A DNA stretch of 8,124 nt from an uncultured Eubacteriales bacterium (GCA_900553805.1 USEU01000071.1:1-8124); one strand, 5' to 3'; shown: positions 1 to 6,061, counted from the first letter of the stretch. The notes: generated by a model from the letters alone, not told the origin. Numbers and translations: made by a program.

Positions 1-1361
1 AAGGACTCGTCATCAATGGTGCCCACGTCGGTGACCAGGGCTACCTTGGTGATCAGGCCGGGAACGGGCTCCTCGACCTCGGGTTCCTCGGCGGCTTCCT
101 CCTCGGGAACGGGCTCCTCGACCTCGGGTTCCTCGGCGGCTTCCTCCTCGGGGACGGACTCAACCACCACGGCCTCTTCCTCAGCGGGAGCTTCCTCGGT
201 GGCAGGCTCTTCGGCGGCGGTTTCCTCCGCATCGGTCAGCAGGACCTTCACCGCGAGCTTATTGGTGCCTTCCTTGGCTTCCACCAGCCAATAGCCGTTT
301 TCGTTGTCCTCAACGGACTTGCTGTTCACCCGGACGTGGGCAACAGCGTAGCCCTCGGCGGGGGTGACCTTCACGGCCAGGCAGTTGCCAACGGTGACGG
401 ACTCGGCAGTGTCCTCCAGAGTGGAGGCATCGTCCTTATTGTAGTCGTAAACTTCGATGGTGGCGTTCTTGTTGTTGTAGACCTTCACAGGGATCTTGGC
501 GGCCTCTTCCGCAGGCGCGGGAGTGACCACAGTGACCTTGGTCAGGTGGGTGTTGGCCCCATTGTACCAGTACAGGAAGCCCTCCACGTCCACCACGTCG
601 CCCGCGTTCAGCGCGCCGACAGTGGCGTAGACCTCGGTATCAGGGCCGGTCAGGTAAGCTTCCACGCAGAACTCGGCGGTCAGCTCGCCGAGCCCAAAGG
701 TGACATAGATGTCGTCGCCCGGCTCGCCGTTCTTGTATTCGACCTTCTCAACGGTCAGGCCCTTGACGGAGACGAACTCGTTCTGATGGTCGATCAGCTC
801 TTCCTTGCCCAGCAGATCGGTGACATCCGTCGGCTCGGCGATGAAGCTGCCCTCTTCAATTTCGAAGGTGGCGTCGATGATCTCGACCTCGCCGCTCCAC
901 TCGGACTTGACGCCCTTGACCAGGATCTTGGTGCCGGGAACCAGCTTGTCCGCATCCTCTTCAGCGCAGGCCATGTTGTACATCAGGTAAGCGCCGTCCT
1001 CGCTCTGGCCGTAGACGGTAATCTTGCCGTCCCACCAGGACTGATGGGCCTGAACGTAGGTTTCCACGCAAACCTCGCTGTCCAGCTCGGCAGCGATGTA
1101 CTCCGCATGGGTCATGGGTACGACGGGAGCCTCGGTGGGCTCTTCGGTGGGCGCTTCCGTGGGTTCCTCGGTGGGAGCCTCAGTAGGCGCTTCGGTGGGT
1201 GCTTCGGTGGGTGCTTCGGTAACTTCTTCGGTAGGCGCTTCGGTGGGTGCCTCCGTCGCCGCCTCTGTGGGAGCCTCGGTTGCCTTATTGTCGGTGGACG
1301 CGCAGGCAGCCAGGGACAGAACCATGCTCAGAGCCAGCAGGATTGCCAGAAACTTTTTCAT
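1..1361 (-). CDS. Composite lipoprotein with apparent BMP/PnrA-type substrate-binding domain (C-terminus off window)
   Basis: Partial gene: 453 full codons are visible and the frame runs off the left edge without a stop. Residues 1-20 form a lipoprotein signal (MKK, hydrophobic core, lipobox LAAC with Cys20), so the product should be lipid-anchored outside the membrane. Residues 28-79 are a Thr-Glu-Ala-Pro linker. Residues about 83-170 and 178-280 look like two OB-fold-like beta modules (first: W-W-D-G-K-I-T-V-Y-G and L-V-P-G-T-K; second: N-A-G-D-V-V-D-V-E-G). Residues about 288-376 are another beta-rich module. Residues 377-434 are an acidic Glu/Ala/Pro linker with a duplicated 15-residue unit. 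At 438 begins KVALVTDVGTIDDES, which matches the first strand of BMP-family (PnrA/TmpC/Med) nucleoside-type binding proteins. The BMP assignment rests on this short stretch only; the fold calls are inferences. The start is supported by AAGGAG at 1369-1374, 7 nt upstream. BMP transporter genes, if present, would lie left of the window. Confidence 0.75.
   Translation of the reverse strand, partial: MKKFLAILLALSMVLSLAACASTDNKATEAPTEAATEAPTEAPTEEVTEAPTEAPTEAPTEAPTEEPTEAPTEEPTEAPVVPMTHAEYIAAELDSEVCVETYVQAHQSWWDGKITVYGQSEDGAYLMYNMACAEEDADKLVPGTKILVKGVKSEWSGEVEIIDATFEIEEGSFIAEPTDVTDLLGKEELIDHQNEFVSVKGLTVEKVEYKNGEPGDDIYVTFGLGELTAEFCVEAYLTGPDTEVYATVGALNAGDVVDVEGFLYWYNGANTHLTKVTVVTPAPAEEAAKIPVKVYNNKNATIEVYDYNKDDASTLEDTAESVTVGNCLAVKVTPAEGYAVAHVRVNSKSVEDNENGYWLVEAKEGTNKLAVKVLLTDAEETAAEEPATEEAPAEEEAVVVESVPEEEAAEEPEVEEPVPEEEAAEEPEVEEPVPGLITKVALVTDVGTIDDES
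59..152 (-). repeat. Perfect 45-bp tandem duplication inside the acidic linker
   Basis: Bases 61-105 and 106-150 are identical, and the match extends about two bases on either side. The unit is in frame and doubles a 15-residue block (VPEEEAAEEPEVEEP, residues 403-417 and 418-432 of the lipoprotein). Perfect identity including third codon positions points to a recent duplication or copy-number slippage rather than selection for similar protein sequence alone. Confidence 0.95.
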
Positions 1362-1435
1362 TTTTCTTCTCCTTGACCATACGTATTCTGTTGTACAGTC
1401 TGCGAAGCTTCCTCCGCAGCATGAACACACATCCT

Positions 1436-1476
1436 ATTATAAACGATTTTAAAAAGAAATCAATGTTTGTTGTCAA
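1436..1476 (-). promoter_or_regulatory. Promoter and leader of the lipoprotein gene
   Basis: Read on the minus strand, a perfect -10 TATAAT lies at 1436-1441 with TTGATT at 1458-1463, a 16-nt spacer. A second, perfect -35 TTGACA sits further upstream at 1471-1476, too far (29 nt) from this -10; it could serve a weaker TTTAAA-like -10. The predicted start is near 1429, giving a leader of roughly 68 nt. The leader holds a small 5-bp hairpin (1400-1419, CTGCG/CGCAG) before the AAGGAG ribosome site at 1369-1374. I see no terminator for sfsA between 1362 and 1492, so read-through from sfsA is also possible. Confidence 0.75.
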
Positions 1477-1492
1477 TTTTTTCACAGAATTT

Positions 1493-2170
1493 TCATAGGC
1501 AGATGGGGACCGGATCCGTGATGGTCATGCTGTCCGGGGTGACGGCGCAGGCAGCCGCCAGAAGGTGCACGCCCTGCTTTGCCGCGTGGCGCAGCGCGGC
1601 GGCAAAGGCCGGATCAGTCTGCTCGTTTGGCCGCAGGCATTTTACATCCGACATCTGAATGACGAACAGGACATACGCCCCGTAGCCCTCCCCGGCCGCC
1701 TGCGTCAGACCGTACAGATGCTTGGTGCCCCGGATGGTGGGGGCATCCGGGAACAGACATACGCCGTCTTGCTCCAGCGTAACGCCCTTGACCTCCAGGA
1801 AGCAGGTCCTTCCCTCCCGGATGAAGGAAAAGTCAAACCGGGAATCGCCGTGGACCGTCTCCGGGCGCAGGGCCTCCAGCGCGCCCAGCCCGCCGCCGCG
1901 CAGCCACTGGGCCGCCGCGGCATTGGGGGCCTGGGAATCCATATTGATCAGGCGGCTCCCCTTTTCCACGGCGATCAGATCATATTTTGTCTTTCTCGCC
2001 GGATTCCCGCATCGCTGGCAGTACACCCGCGCCCCCTTGGGCAGCAGCTCCCGGCACCGGCCGGTATTCTTCACATGCACCGTCTCCACCCGCGTGCCGA
2101 TCTGCACATGGGCAATGAACCGATTGGGCCGCTCCAGGAATATCCCCGGCTCTATATTCTGATAAACCAT
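1493..2170 (-). CDS. sfsA: SfsA family protein (sugar fermentation stimulation protein homologue)
   Basis: A 225-residue product, the usual SfsA length. Recognisable family blocks, numbered from the start chosen here, are FLERPNRFIAHV (11-22), V-H-V-K-N-T-G-R-C-R-E-L-L (31-43), N-P-A-R-K-T-K-Y-D (56-64), N-A-A-A-A (83-87), S-R-F-D-F (110-114), F-L-E-V-K-G-V-T-L (124-132), F-P-D-A-P-T-I-R-G-T-K-H-L (140-152) and a closing A-A-x-x-G-V-H-L. Asp113, Glu126 and Lys128 fit a PD-(D/E)xK nuclease-like core. E. coli SfsA was described as a DNA-binding factor that stimulates maltose use; its biochemical role remains poorly defined. An in-frame ATG at 2188 would add six residues, but AAGAGG at 2180-2185 lies 9 nt before the ATG at 2170 and homologues begin at this point. 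A CxxC pair (Cys51, Cys54) sits where many relatives have non-Cys residues. Encoded between a secreted SH3 protein and a lipoprotein with no evident functional link. Confidence 0.93.
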   Translation of the reverse strand: MVYQNIEPGIFLERPNRFIAHVQIGTRVETVHVKNTGRCRELLPKGARVYCQRCGNPARKTKYDLIAVEKGSRLINMDSQAPNAAAAQWLRGGGLGALEALRPETVHGDSRFDFSFIREGRTCFLEVKGVTLEQDGVCLFPDAPTIRGTKHLYGLTQAAGEGYGAYVLFVIQMSDVKCLRPNEQTDPAFAAALRHAAKQGVHLLAAACAVTPDSMTITDPVPICL

Positions 2171-2179
2171 ACCCAGATT

Positions 2180-2185
2180 CCTCTT
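2180..2185 (-). promoter_or_regulatory. Ribosome binding site that decides the sfsA start
   Basis: AAGAGG on the minus strand, 9 nt before the ATG at 2168-2170. The upstream in-frame ATG (2186-2188) is preceded only by an A-rich run ending AAAAAAGA, a weaker site. This favours the 225-residue over the 231-residue product. Confidence 0.65.
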
Positions 2186-2200
2186 CATTCTTTTTTGGAT

Positions 2201-2237
2201 GCAAAAAGTATACCAGAGCAGGTGCGCTCTGGTATAC
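2201..2237 (-). terminator. Intrinsic terminator of the SH3-domain gene
   Basis: A perfect 12-bp inverted repeat (arms 2208-2219 and 2226-2237, GTATACCAGAGC and its complement) with a 6-nt loop. On the minus strand it is followed directly by TTTTT (2203-2207). It begins about 11 nt after the TGA stop of the SH3 gene (2249-2251), so it fits a Rho-independent terminator for that transcript. On the plus strand the hairpin is followed by G residues, so it should act in one direction only. Confidence 0.9.
2207..2215 (-). promoter_or_regulatory. Candidate extended -10 promoter for sfsA within the terminator stem
   Basis: Minus-strand reading gives TGGTATACT: a TG dinucleotide one base before a TATACT -10 (2207-2212). 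This is an extended -10 that may not need a good -35, and none is visible 16-18 nt upstream. The start point would fall near 2200, leaving about 30 nt of leader before the sfsA ATG at 2170. This is the only promoter-like element I see after the terminator and before sfsA. It is an inference from motif alone. Confidence 0.4.
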
Positions 2238-2248
2238 GGGGGTTATTC

Positions 2249-3664
2249 TCATTCCCCTTCGGAAGGGGCCTCGCCCGACGGCTCCGCGGCGGGTTCCGTG
2301 GACGGCTGGGTGGAAGGCTCTGCGGGAGCTTCCGTTGGGGCTTCCGTCGGGGCCTCCGTGGGCACTTCGGTCGGCGCTTCTGTGGGCGGCACGGTGGGCT
2401 CCACCGGCGTGAAGGGCTGCGGTGCGGGCGGCACCACGGCAAGCTGGAACACGGCGCGCATATCCAGGGTATTCATATTGATCCAGCCGGTAGAGGTCTG
2501 CCCCCACAGCGCGCCGTCCACCTGGGCGGTTTGCAGGATGGCAACCACCGTCCCCCGGGGCAGCGTGCCGACCTTGATGGTGGAGTTGGCAACGGTCAGC
2601 ACATCCGCGCTGTCCACGCAGACCACGCCGAAGCCGTAAATGGGGACATTGGTGCCGGGGATGTAATCCGGCTGGATATAGTCCATGCACACCCAGCCCC
2701 GGCGGGTGTAGCCCCAATAATTACCGTGGCTGTAAATCTGCTCCAGGACCATGACCCGGTCGCCCTGCGCATAGGTGCCGGACACGGCATAGTCGGTGCC
2801 CGGGCCGGAGCGGATGTTCAGCTGCTGGGTGGCCACGTTGCCGATCATGCAGTTGGTGCCCACCCGGCCCTCGAAATACACATAATCCATGTAGATCCAG
2901 CCGTCGGTGGTGCGGCCCCAGCCGCTGTTGGTCTCCAGCACGGCCACCCGCTCGCCGCCGTTGTAGGTACCGATCTTATCGAAATTGGTGCCGGGAGCGG
3001 TGCGGATGTTCAGCTGGCTGGTGGTCACATAGCCCAGCTGGGCATAGGTGGGATAATAGCTCTGGGTCGCATCACTGCGGTCCAGGTCGGTGTCCGTCAC
3101 CACGCTGGGCATATTCAGCTCATCCCTCAGCAGCCAGCCGGAAATGCCGCTGCTGTTGACGGTGGCGTATACCCAGTCGGTGCCGCTGAACTGCGCGGTC
3201 CGCCGGATGGACAGCTCCGCGCCGCTCTCCAGCTGGGCCAGGACCTTGGTCCTCTCGTTATAGCTGCTGTATACATTGGCGCTTCCCTTCACCGTGGCCA
3301 CATTGGCAGGCAGCGCGTTGGGATACCCCGCCAGGCTCAGGCTGGTCTCGCGCACCCAGCCGCTTTGCGCGCCCGCCTGCACGTAGCACCAACGGCTGTT
3401 CAGGACGGTTTCAGAGCGAATCACCGTTACCTCCGTCCCGGCGGTCAGCTGGCCCTGGGACTTTGCCAGCGCATTGGGTGCGCTGCGCAGCGTGGTGCTT
3501 TCGGTGGTTTTCGCGATTTTTTCTGTGGTACTCAACTGGCCGGTCAGCACCTGAAACAGCTGGATCAACCGCCCGGCAGCGGCGCTGTCAGCCTCGGAGG
3601 GCTGATAAGCGCTCCCTGCCAGCAGCAGTGATGCAGACAGAAGAATAGCGATCAAAGCTTGCAT
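2249..3664 (-). CDS. Secreted multi-SH3 (SH3b/SH3_3-like) domain protein with Pro/Thr/Glu tail
   Basis: A 471-residue protein. Residues 1 to about 20 are a hydrophobic Sec-type signal with no lipobox Cys and, unusually, no Lys/Arg at the N-terminus. About five SH3-like repeats follow, near 52-111, 122-184, 210-265, 274-332 and 342-401. Repeats 3 and 4 are clearest: Q-L-N-I-R-(T/S)-x-P-G-T, a G-(E/D)-R-V-x-V-L-E turn and a closing W-G-x-T-x-x-G-W-(I/V)-x-M-D-Y. Repeats 1, 2 and 5 are more divergent, and 5 lacks the NIR core. Residues about 412-471 are a low-complexity Pro/Thr/Glu/Ala tail. No enzymatic domain (NlpC/P60, amidase, glucosaminidase) and no LPxTG motif is visible. Bacterial SH3 repeats usually bind peptidoglycan or cell-wall peptides, so a wall-associated binding or scaffold role is likely; the ligand is unknown. 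GGAGG at 3673-3677, 8 nt before the ATG, and an in-frame TGA just upstream fix the start. It is monocistronic by its promoter and terminator and diverges from the exporter operon. Confidence 0.88.
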   Translation of the reverse strand: MQALIAILLSASLLLAGSAYQPSEADSAAAGRLIQLFQVLTGQLSTTEKIAKTTESTTLRSAPNALAKSQGQLTAGTEVTVIRSETVLNSRWCYVQAGAQSGWVRETSLSLAGYPNALPANVATVKGSANVYSSYNERTKVLAQLESGAELSIRRTAQFSGTDWVYATVNSSGISGWLLRDELNMPSVVTDTDLDRSDATQSYYPTYAQLGYVTTSQLNIRTAPGTNFDKIGTYNGGERVAVLETNSGWGRTTDGWIYMDYVYFEGRVGTNCMIGNVATQQLNIRSGPGTDYAVSGTYAQGDRVMVLEQIYSHGNYWGYTRRGWVCMDYIQPDYIPGTNVPIYGFGVVCVDSADVLTVANSTIKVGTLPRGTVVAILQTAQVDGALWGQTSTGWINMNTLDMRAVFQLAVVPPAPQPFTPVEPTVPPTEAPTEVPTEAPTEAPTEAPAEPSTQPSTEPAAEPSGEAPSEGE

Positions 3665-3672
3665 AATTCATT

Positions 3673-3717
3673 CCTCCAATCTGTTCCCATTATAGCCCAC
3701 AGGCGTGGCGGAATCAA
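3673..3717 (-). promoter_or_regulatory. Promoter and ribosome site of the SH3-domain gene
   Basis: Minus strand: -35 TTGATT (3712-3717), 17-nt spacer, -10 TATAAT (3689-3694), then GGAGG (3673-3677) 8 nt from the ATG. The predicted start near 3682 gives a very short leader. The spacer contains a small CCAC/GTGG inverted repeat (3697-3700, 3705-3708), too short to call an operator. Confidence 0.85.
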
Positions 3718-3792
3718 GGGAATACATAAAAACTTAATATTTCGCTTTCCCTGGTTTAGCGGCTGGGAAAATGTAAAATAATTTTGAAGTCC

Positions 3793-3821
3793 TTGAAAAT
3801 CGCAAAGCCCCGTGCTAGAAT
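3793..3821 (+). promoter_or_regulatory. Promoter of the MarR-ABC-ABC operon
   Basis: TTGAAA (3793-3798), 17-nt spacer and TAGAAT (3816-3821): each hexamer differs from consensus at one position and spacing is optimal. The predicted start falls near 3828. The upstream side (about 3721-3790) is AT-rich, with an 11-bp AAAATAATTTT palindrome at 3775-3785 that could act as an UP-like element. The promoter is divergent from the SH3 gene promoter, with about 75 bp between the two -35 elements. Confidence 0.85.
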
Positions 3822-3833
3822 TTACGTAGCATG
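3811..3833. promoter_or_regulatory. Candidate MarR operator (imperfect inverted repeat over -10 and start site)
   Basis: CGTGCTA (3811-3817) and TAGCATG (3827-3833) form 7-bp arms with a single mismatch around a 9-bp centre, 23 bp in all. The repeat covers the -10 and the predicted transcription start of the operon. MarR repressors are usually autoregulated by binding such palindromes over their own promoter. The position fits that role; the assignment is inference from sequence symmetry only. Confidence 0.5.
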
Positions 3834-3848
3834 CGACATATCAACCAG

Positions 3849-3856
3849 AAAGGAAG
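3849..3856 (+). promoter_or_regulatory. Ribosome binding site that decides the MarR gene start
   Basis: AAAGGAAG ends 7 nt before the GTG at 3864. It lies inside the longer reading frame that begins with ATG at 3831, which has no ribosome site of its own and would be almost leaderless given the promoter at 3793-3821. Confidence 0.7.
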
Positions 3857-3863
3857 CGATCGT

Positions 3864-4319
3864 GTGAACCATTACGGCCATATGGTCCGGGTCCTCCACC
3901 GCGGCATTTCCCAGGCGGTGACCGGGGCCATGGCGCAGATGGAGCTGACCTCCGCCCAGGGGCGGATCATGGGCTTTCTTGCCATGTGCAAAAGTCCCCC
4001 CTGCGCCAAGGACATCGAGGAGAAATTCCACCTGAGCCACCCCACAGTATCCGGCCTGCTGGCCCGACTGGAAAAGAAGGATTTTATTGAATTCCGCCCG
4101 GACGAACAGGACCGCCGCTGCAAGCGTATTTACATGCTGCCCAAGGGTGCGGACTGCAACGAGCAGATCTACCACGCCATTGAGGAAAACGAGCGGCGGA
4201 TCGTCGCCGACTTTTCCGAAGAAGAGAAGGCGCTGTTCGCGGACTTTCTGATCCGTGCGGCCAAAAATATGGGATGTGATCCCCAATTTCATTTTGAGAA
4301 GGAGGAACCCAAGGAATGA
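3864..4319 (+). CDS. MarR-family transcriptional regulator
   Basis: A 151-residue protein from a GTG start, typical MarR length. The winged helix-turn-helix spans about residues 34-95. The recognition region is A-K-D-I-E-E-K-F-H-L-S-H-P-T-V-S-G-L-L-A (48-67), followed by a wing with the family hallmark D-E-Q-D-R-R-C-K-R-I (80-89). Flanking N- and C-terminal helices would form the dimer interface. It is the first gene of a three-gene operon, and its stop overlaps the start of the first ABC gene by ATGA. This context makes it the likely local repressor of the exporter, released by a ligand that is probably an exporter substrate. Five cysteines (42, 47, 86, 98, 138), with a C-x4-C pair near the recognition helix, leave thiol or metal sensing open, but nothing proves it. 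A longer 162-residue form from ATG 3831 is possible but lacks a ribosome site. Confidence 0.93.
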   Translation: MNHYGHMVRVLHRGISQAVTGAMAQMELTSAQGRIMGFLAMCKSPPCAKDIEEKFHLSHPTVSGLLARLEKKDFIEFRPDEQDRRCKRIYMLPKGADCNEQIYHAIEENERRIVADFSEEEKALFADFLIRAAKNMGCDPQFHFEKEEPKE

Positions 4320-6061
4320 TAAAACGACTTGCCCGGTGCATCCGGGAATACAAATTGCCTGCCATCCTCGGCCCCGTGTGCATGATCGGCGAGGTTGCCA
4401 TGGAGGTTCTGATCCCCCTGGTGATGGCAAAGCTCTATGACTACGGCATCGCGCAGCAGGACATGGCTGTGGTGGTGCGGCAGTCGCTGCTGCTGATGCT
4501 GTGCGCCGTTACCTCGCTGTGCTTCGGCTCGGCCTCCGCCGTGTTTGCCTCAAAGGCGGGCACCGGCTTTGCGAAGAATCTGCGCCACGATATGTACTAT
4601 CACGTGCAGGAATTCAGCTTTTCCAACATTGACAAATTCTCCACTGCCTCCATCGTCACCCGGCTGACCTCCGATGTGGCCAATATCCAGATGGCCTTCC
4701 AGATGATGATCCGCATGGCCATCCGCTGCCCGATGATGCTGGTGCTGGCGCTGATCTCCGCCATGCGCATCAGCGTGAAGCTGAGCCTGGTGTACTGCGT
4801 GGCGCTGCCCATTTTAGCGCTGGTGCTGATCGGGCTGATCCCCGTGGTATTCAAGATCTTCGATCAGGTATTCAAGACCTACGACAATCTGAACAACGTG
4901 GTGCAGGAGAATATCCACGGCATCCGGGTGGTCAAGAGCTTCGTCCGGGAGGACCGGGAGACGGAGAAGTTCACCGGCATCTCCGGGGATATCTACCGGC
5001 TTTTCTGCAAGGCAGAGCACATTCTGGCGCTGAACAACCCGGTGATGCAGCTGTGCGTATATGGCTGCATGCTGGCGATCTCCTGGTTCGGCGCGAAGCT
5101 GGTCATCGCCTCCGGCAACATTCCCGGCGCGGGGCTGACCACCGGTGAGCTCAGCTCCATGTTCACCTACACCACTCAAATCCTCTCCAGCCTGATGATG
5201 CTGTCCATGGTGTTCGTCATGATGGTCATGTCCAGAGCGCCCATGCGCCGCTGCGCGGAGCTGCTCGCCGAGGAGCCGAACCTGGTCTCCCCGGAGCATC
5301 CCGTGACCGAGGTGAAGGACGGCTCCATCGACTTTGAAAATGTCTCCTTCCGCTACTCCGCCACCGCCAAGCTGGACGCGCTGCATGACGTGAACCTGCA
5401 TATTCCTGCCGGAAGCACCGTGGGCATTCTGGGCGCCACCGGCTCTTCAAAGTCCACCCTGGTGCAGCTGATCCCCAGACTGTATGATGTCACCGGCGGC
5501 TGCCTGAAGGTGGGCGGCGTGGACGTACGGAACTATGACCTGGAGGCGCTGCGGGACGGCGTGGCCATGGTGCTGCAAAAGAACACCCTGTTCTCCGGCA
5601 CCATCAAGGATAATCTGCGCTGGGGCGATCCCAACGCCACCGACGAGGAGCTGATCCACGCCTGCAAACTGGCCTGCGCGGATGAATTCATCCAGAGCTT
5701 CCCGGACAAATACGACACTCACATTGAGCAGGGCGGCTCCAACGTATCCGGCGGCCAGAAGCAGCGGCTGTGCATCGCCCGGGCGCTGCTGAAAAAGCCG
5801 AAGATCCTGATCCTGGACGACTCCACCTCCGCCGTGGATACCCACACCGACGCCATGATCCGCAAGGCCTTCCGGGAGGAAATTCCCGGCACCACCAAGC
5901 TGATCATCGCCCAGCGGGTCTCCTCCATCCAGGATGCGGACCTGATCCTCATTGTGGACGGCGGCACCATTGCCGAATCCGGCTCCCATGAGCAGCTGAT
6001 GCAGACCTCGGCCATGTACCGGCATCTGTTTGAGACCCAGCAGAAAGGAAGGGAAGAATAA
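4316..6061 (+). CDS. ABC exporter half-transporter, degenerate-site subunit (TM287/BmrC-like)
   Basis: A 581-residue type IV ABC exporter half: six membrane helices in residues about 14-307, then a nucleotide-binding domain from about 335. Visible motifs are A-loop Tyr347, Walker A GATGSSKST (373-381), Q-loop Gln421, signature VSGGQ (477-481), Walker B ILILDD (497-502), D-loop SAVD (505-508) and H-loop position Gln533. Asp502 replaces the catalytic Glu and Gln533 replaces the switch His. Walker A also has Ser378 where the consensus has Gly. These changes mark the degenerate ATP site found in one subunit of heterodimeric exporters, so this protein should need the next gene product as partner. 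It is translationally coupled on both sides (ATGA overlap upstream, TAATG downstream), with AAGGAGG at 4299-4305 ahead of the start. It likely exports a hydrophobic or amphipathic compound; the substrate cannot be inferred. Confidence 0.95.
   Translation: MIKRLARCIREYKLPAILGPVCMIGEVAMEVLIPLVMAKLYDYGIAQQDMAVVVRQSLLLMLCAVTSLCFGSASAVFASKAGTGFAKNLRHDMYYHVQEFSFSNIDKFSTASIVTRLTSDVANIQMAFQMMIRMAIRCPMMLVLALISAMRISVKLSLVYCVALPILALVLIGLIPVVFKIFDQVFKTYDNLNNVVQENIHGIRVVKSFVREDRETEKFTGISGDIYRLFCKAEHILALNNPVMQLCVYGCMLAISWFGAKLVIASGNIPGAGLTTGELSSMFTYTTQILSSLMMLSMVFVMMVMSRAPMRRCAELLAEEPNLVSPEHPVTEVKDGSIDFENVSFRYSATAKLDALHDVNLHIPAGSTVGILGATGSSKSTLVQLIPRLYDVTGGCLKVGGVDVRNYDLEALRDGVAMVLQKNTLFSGTIKDNLRWGDPNATDEELIHACKLACADEFIQSFPDKYDTHIEQGGSNVSGGQKQRLCIARALLKKPKILILDDSTSAVDTHTDAMIRKAFREEIPGTTKLIIAQRVSSIQDADLILIVDGGTIAESGSHEQLMQTSAMYRHLFETQQKGREE

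Noticed and set aside
1119..1283. Regularly spaced GC-rich repeats resembling a CRISPR or minisatellite
   Set aside because: The repeats are codon-phase copies of Pro-Thr-Glu-Ala and carry no spacers; no cas genes are present.
336..1376. A 346-codon open frame on the plus strand, antisense to the lipoprotein
   Set aside because: The Gly/Arg repeats are the antisense reading of the TEAP linker; the minus frame has a lipobox, ribosome site and promoter.
1442..1476. TTGACA at 1471-1476 as the main -35 of the lipoprotein gene
   Set aside because: It is 29 nt from the perfect TATAAT, too far to pair with it; TTGATT at 16 nt is the better partner.
1285..1485. A 66-codon minus-strand frame starting in the lipoprotein leader region
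   Set aside because: It contains the TATAAT promoter of the lipoprotein gene and overlaps that gene's signal-peptide coding region in another frame, with no good ribosome site.
1565..3631. A 688-codon open frame on the plus strand, antisense to sfsA and the SH3 gene
   Set aside because: It overlaps two well-supported minus-strand genes with family motifs, and its product is rich in Arg/Gly/His/Ala with no recognisable domain. GC-rich codon use explains the absence of stops.
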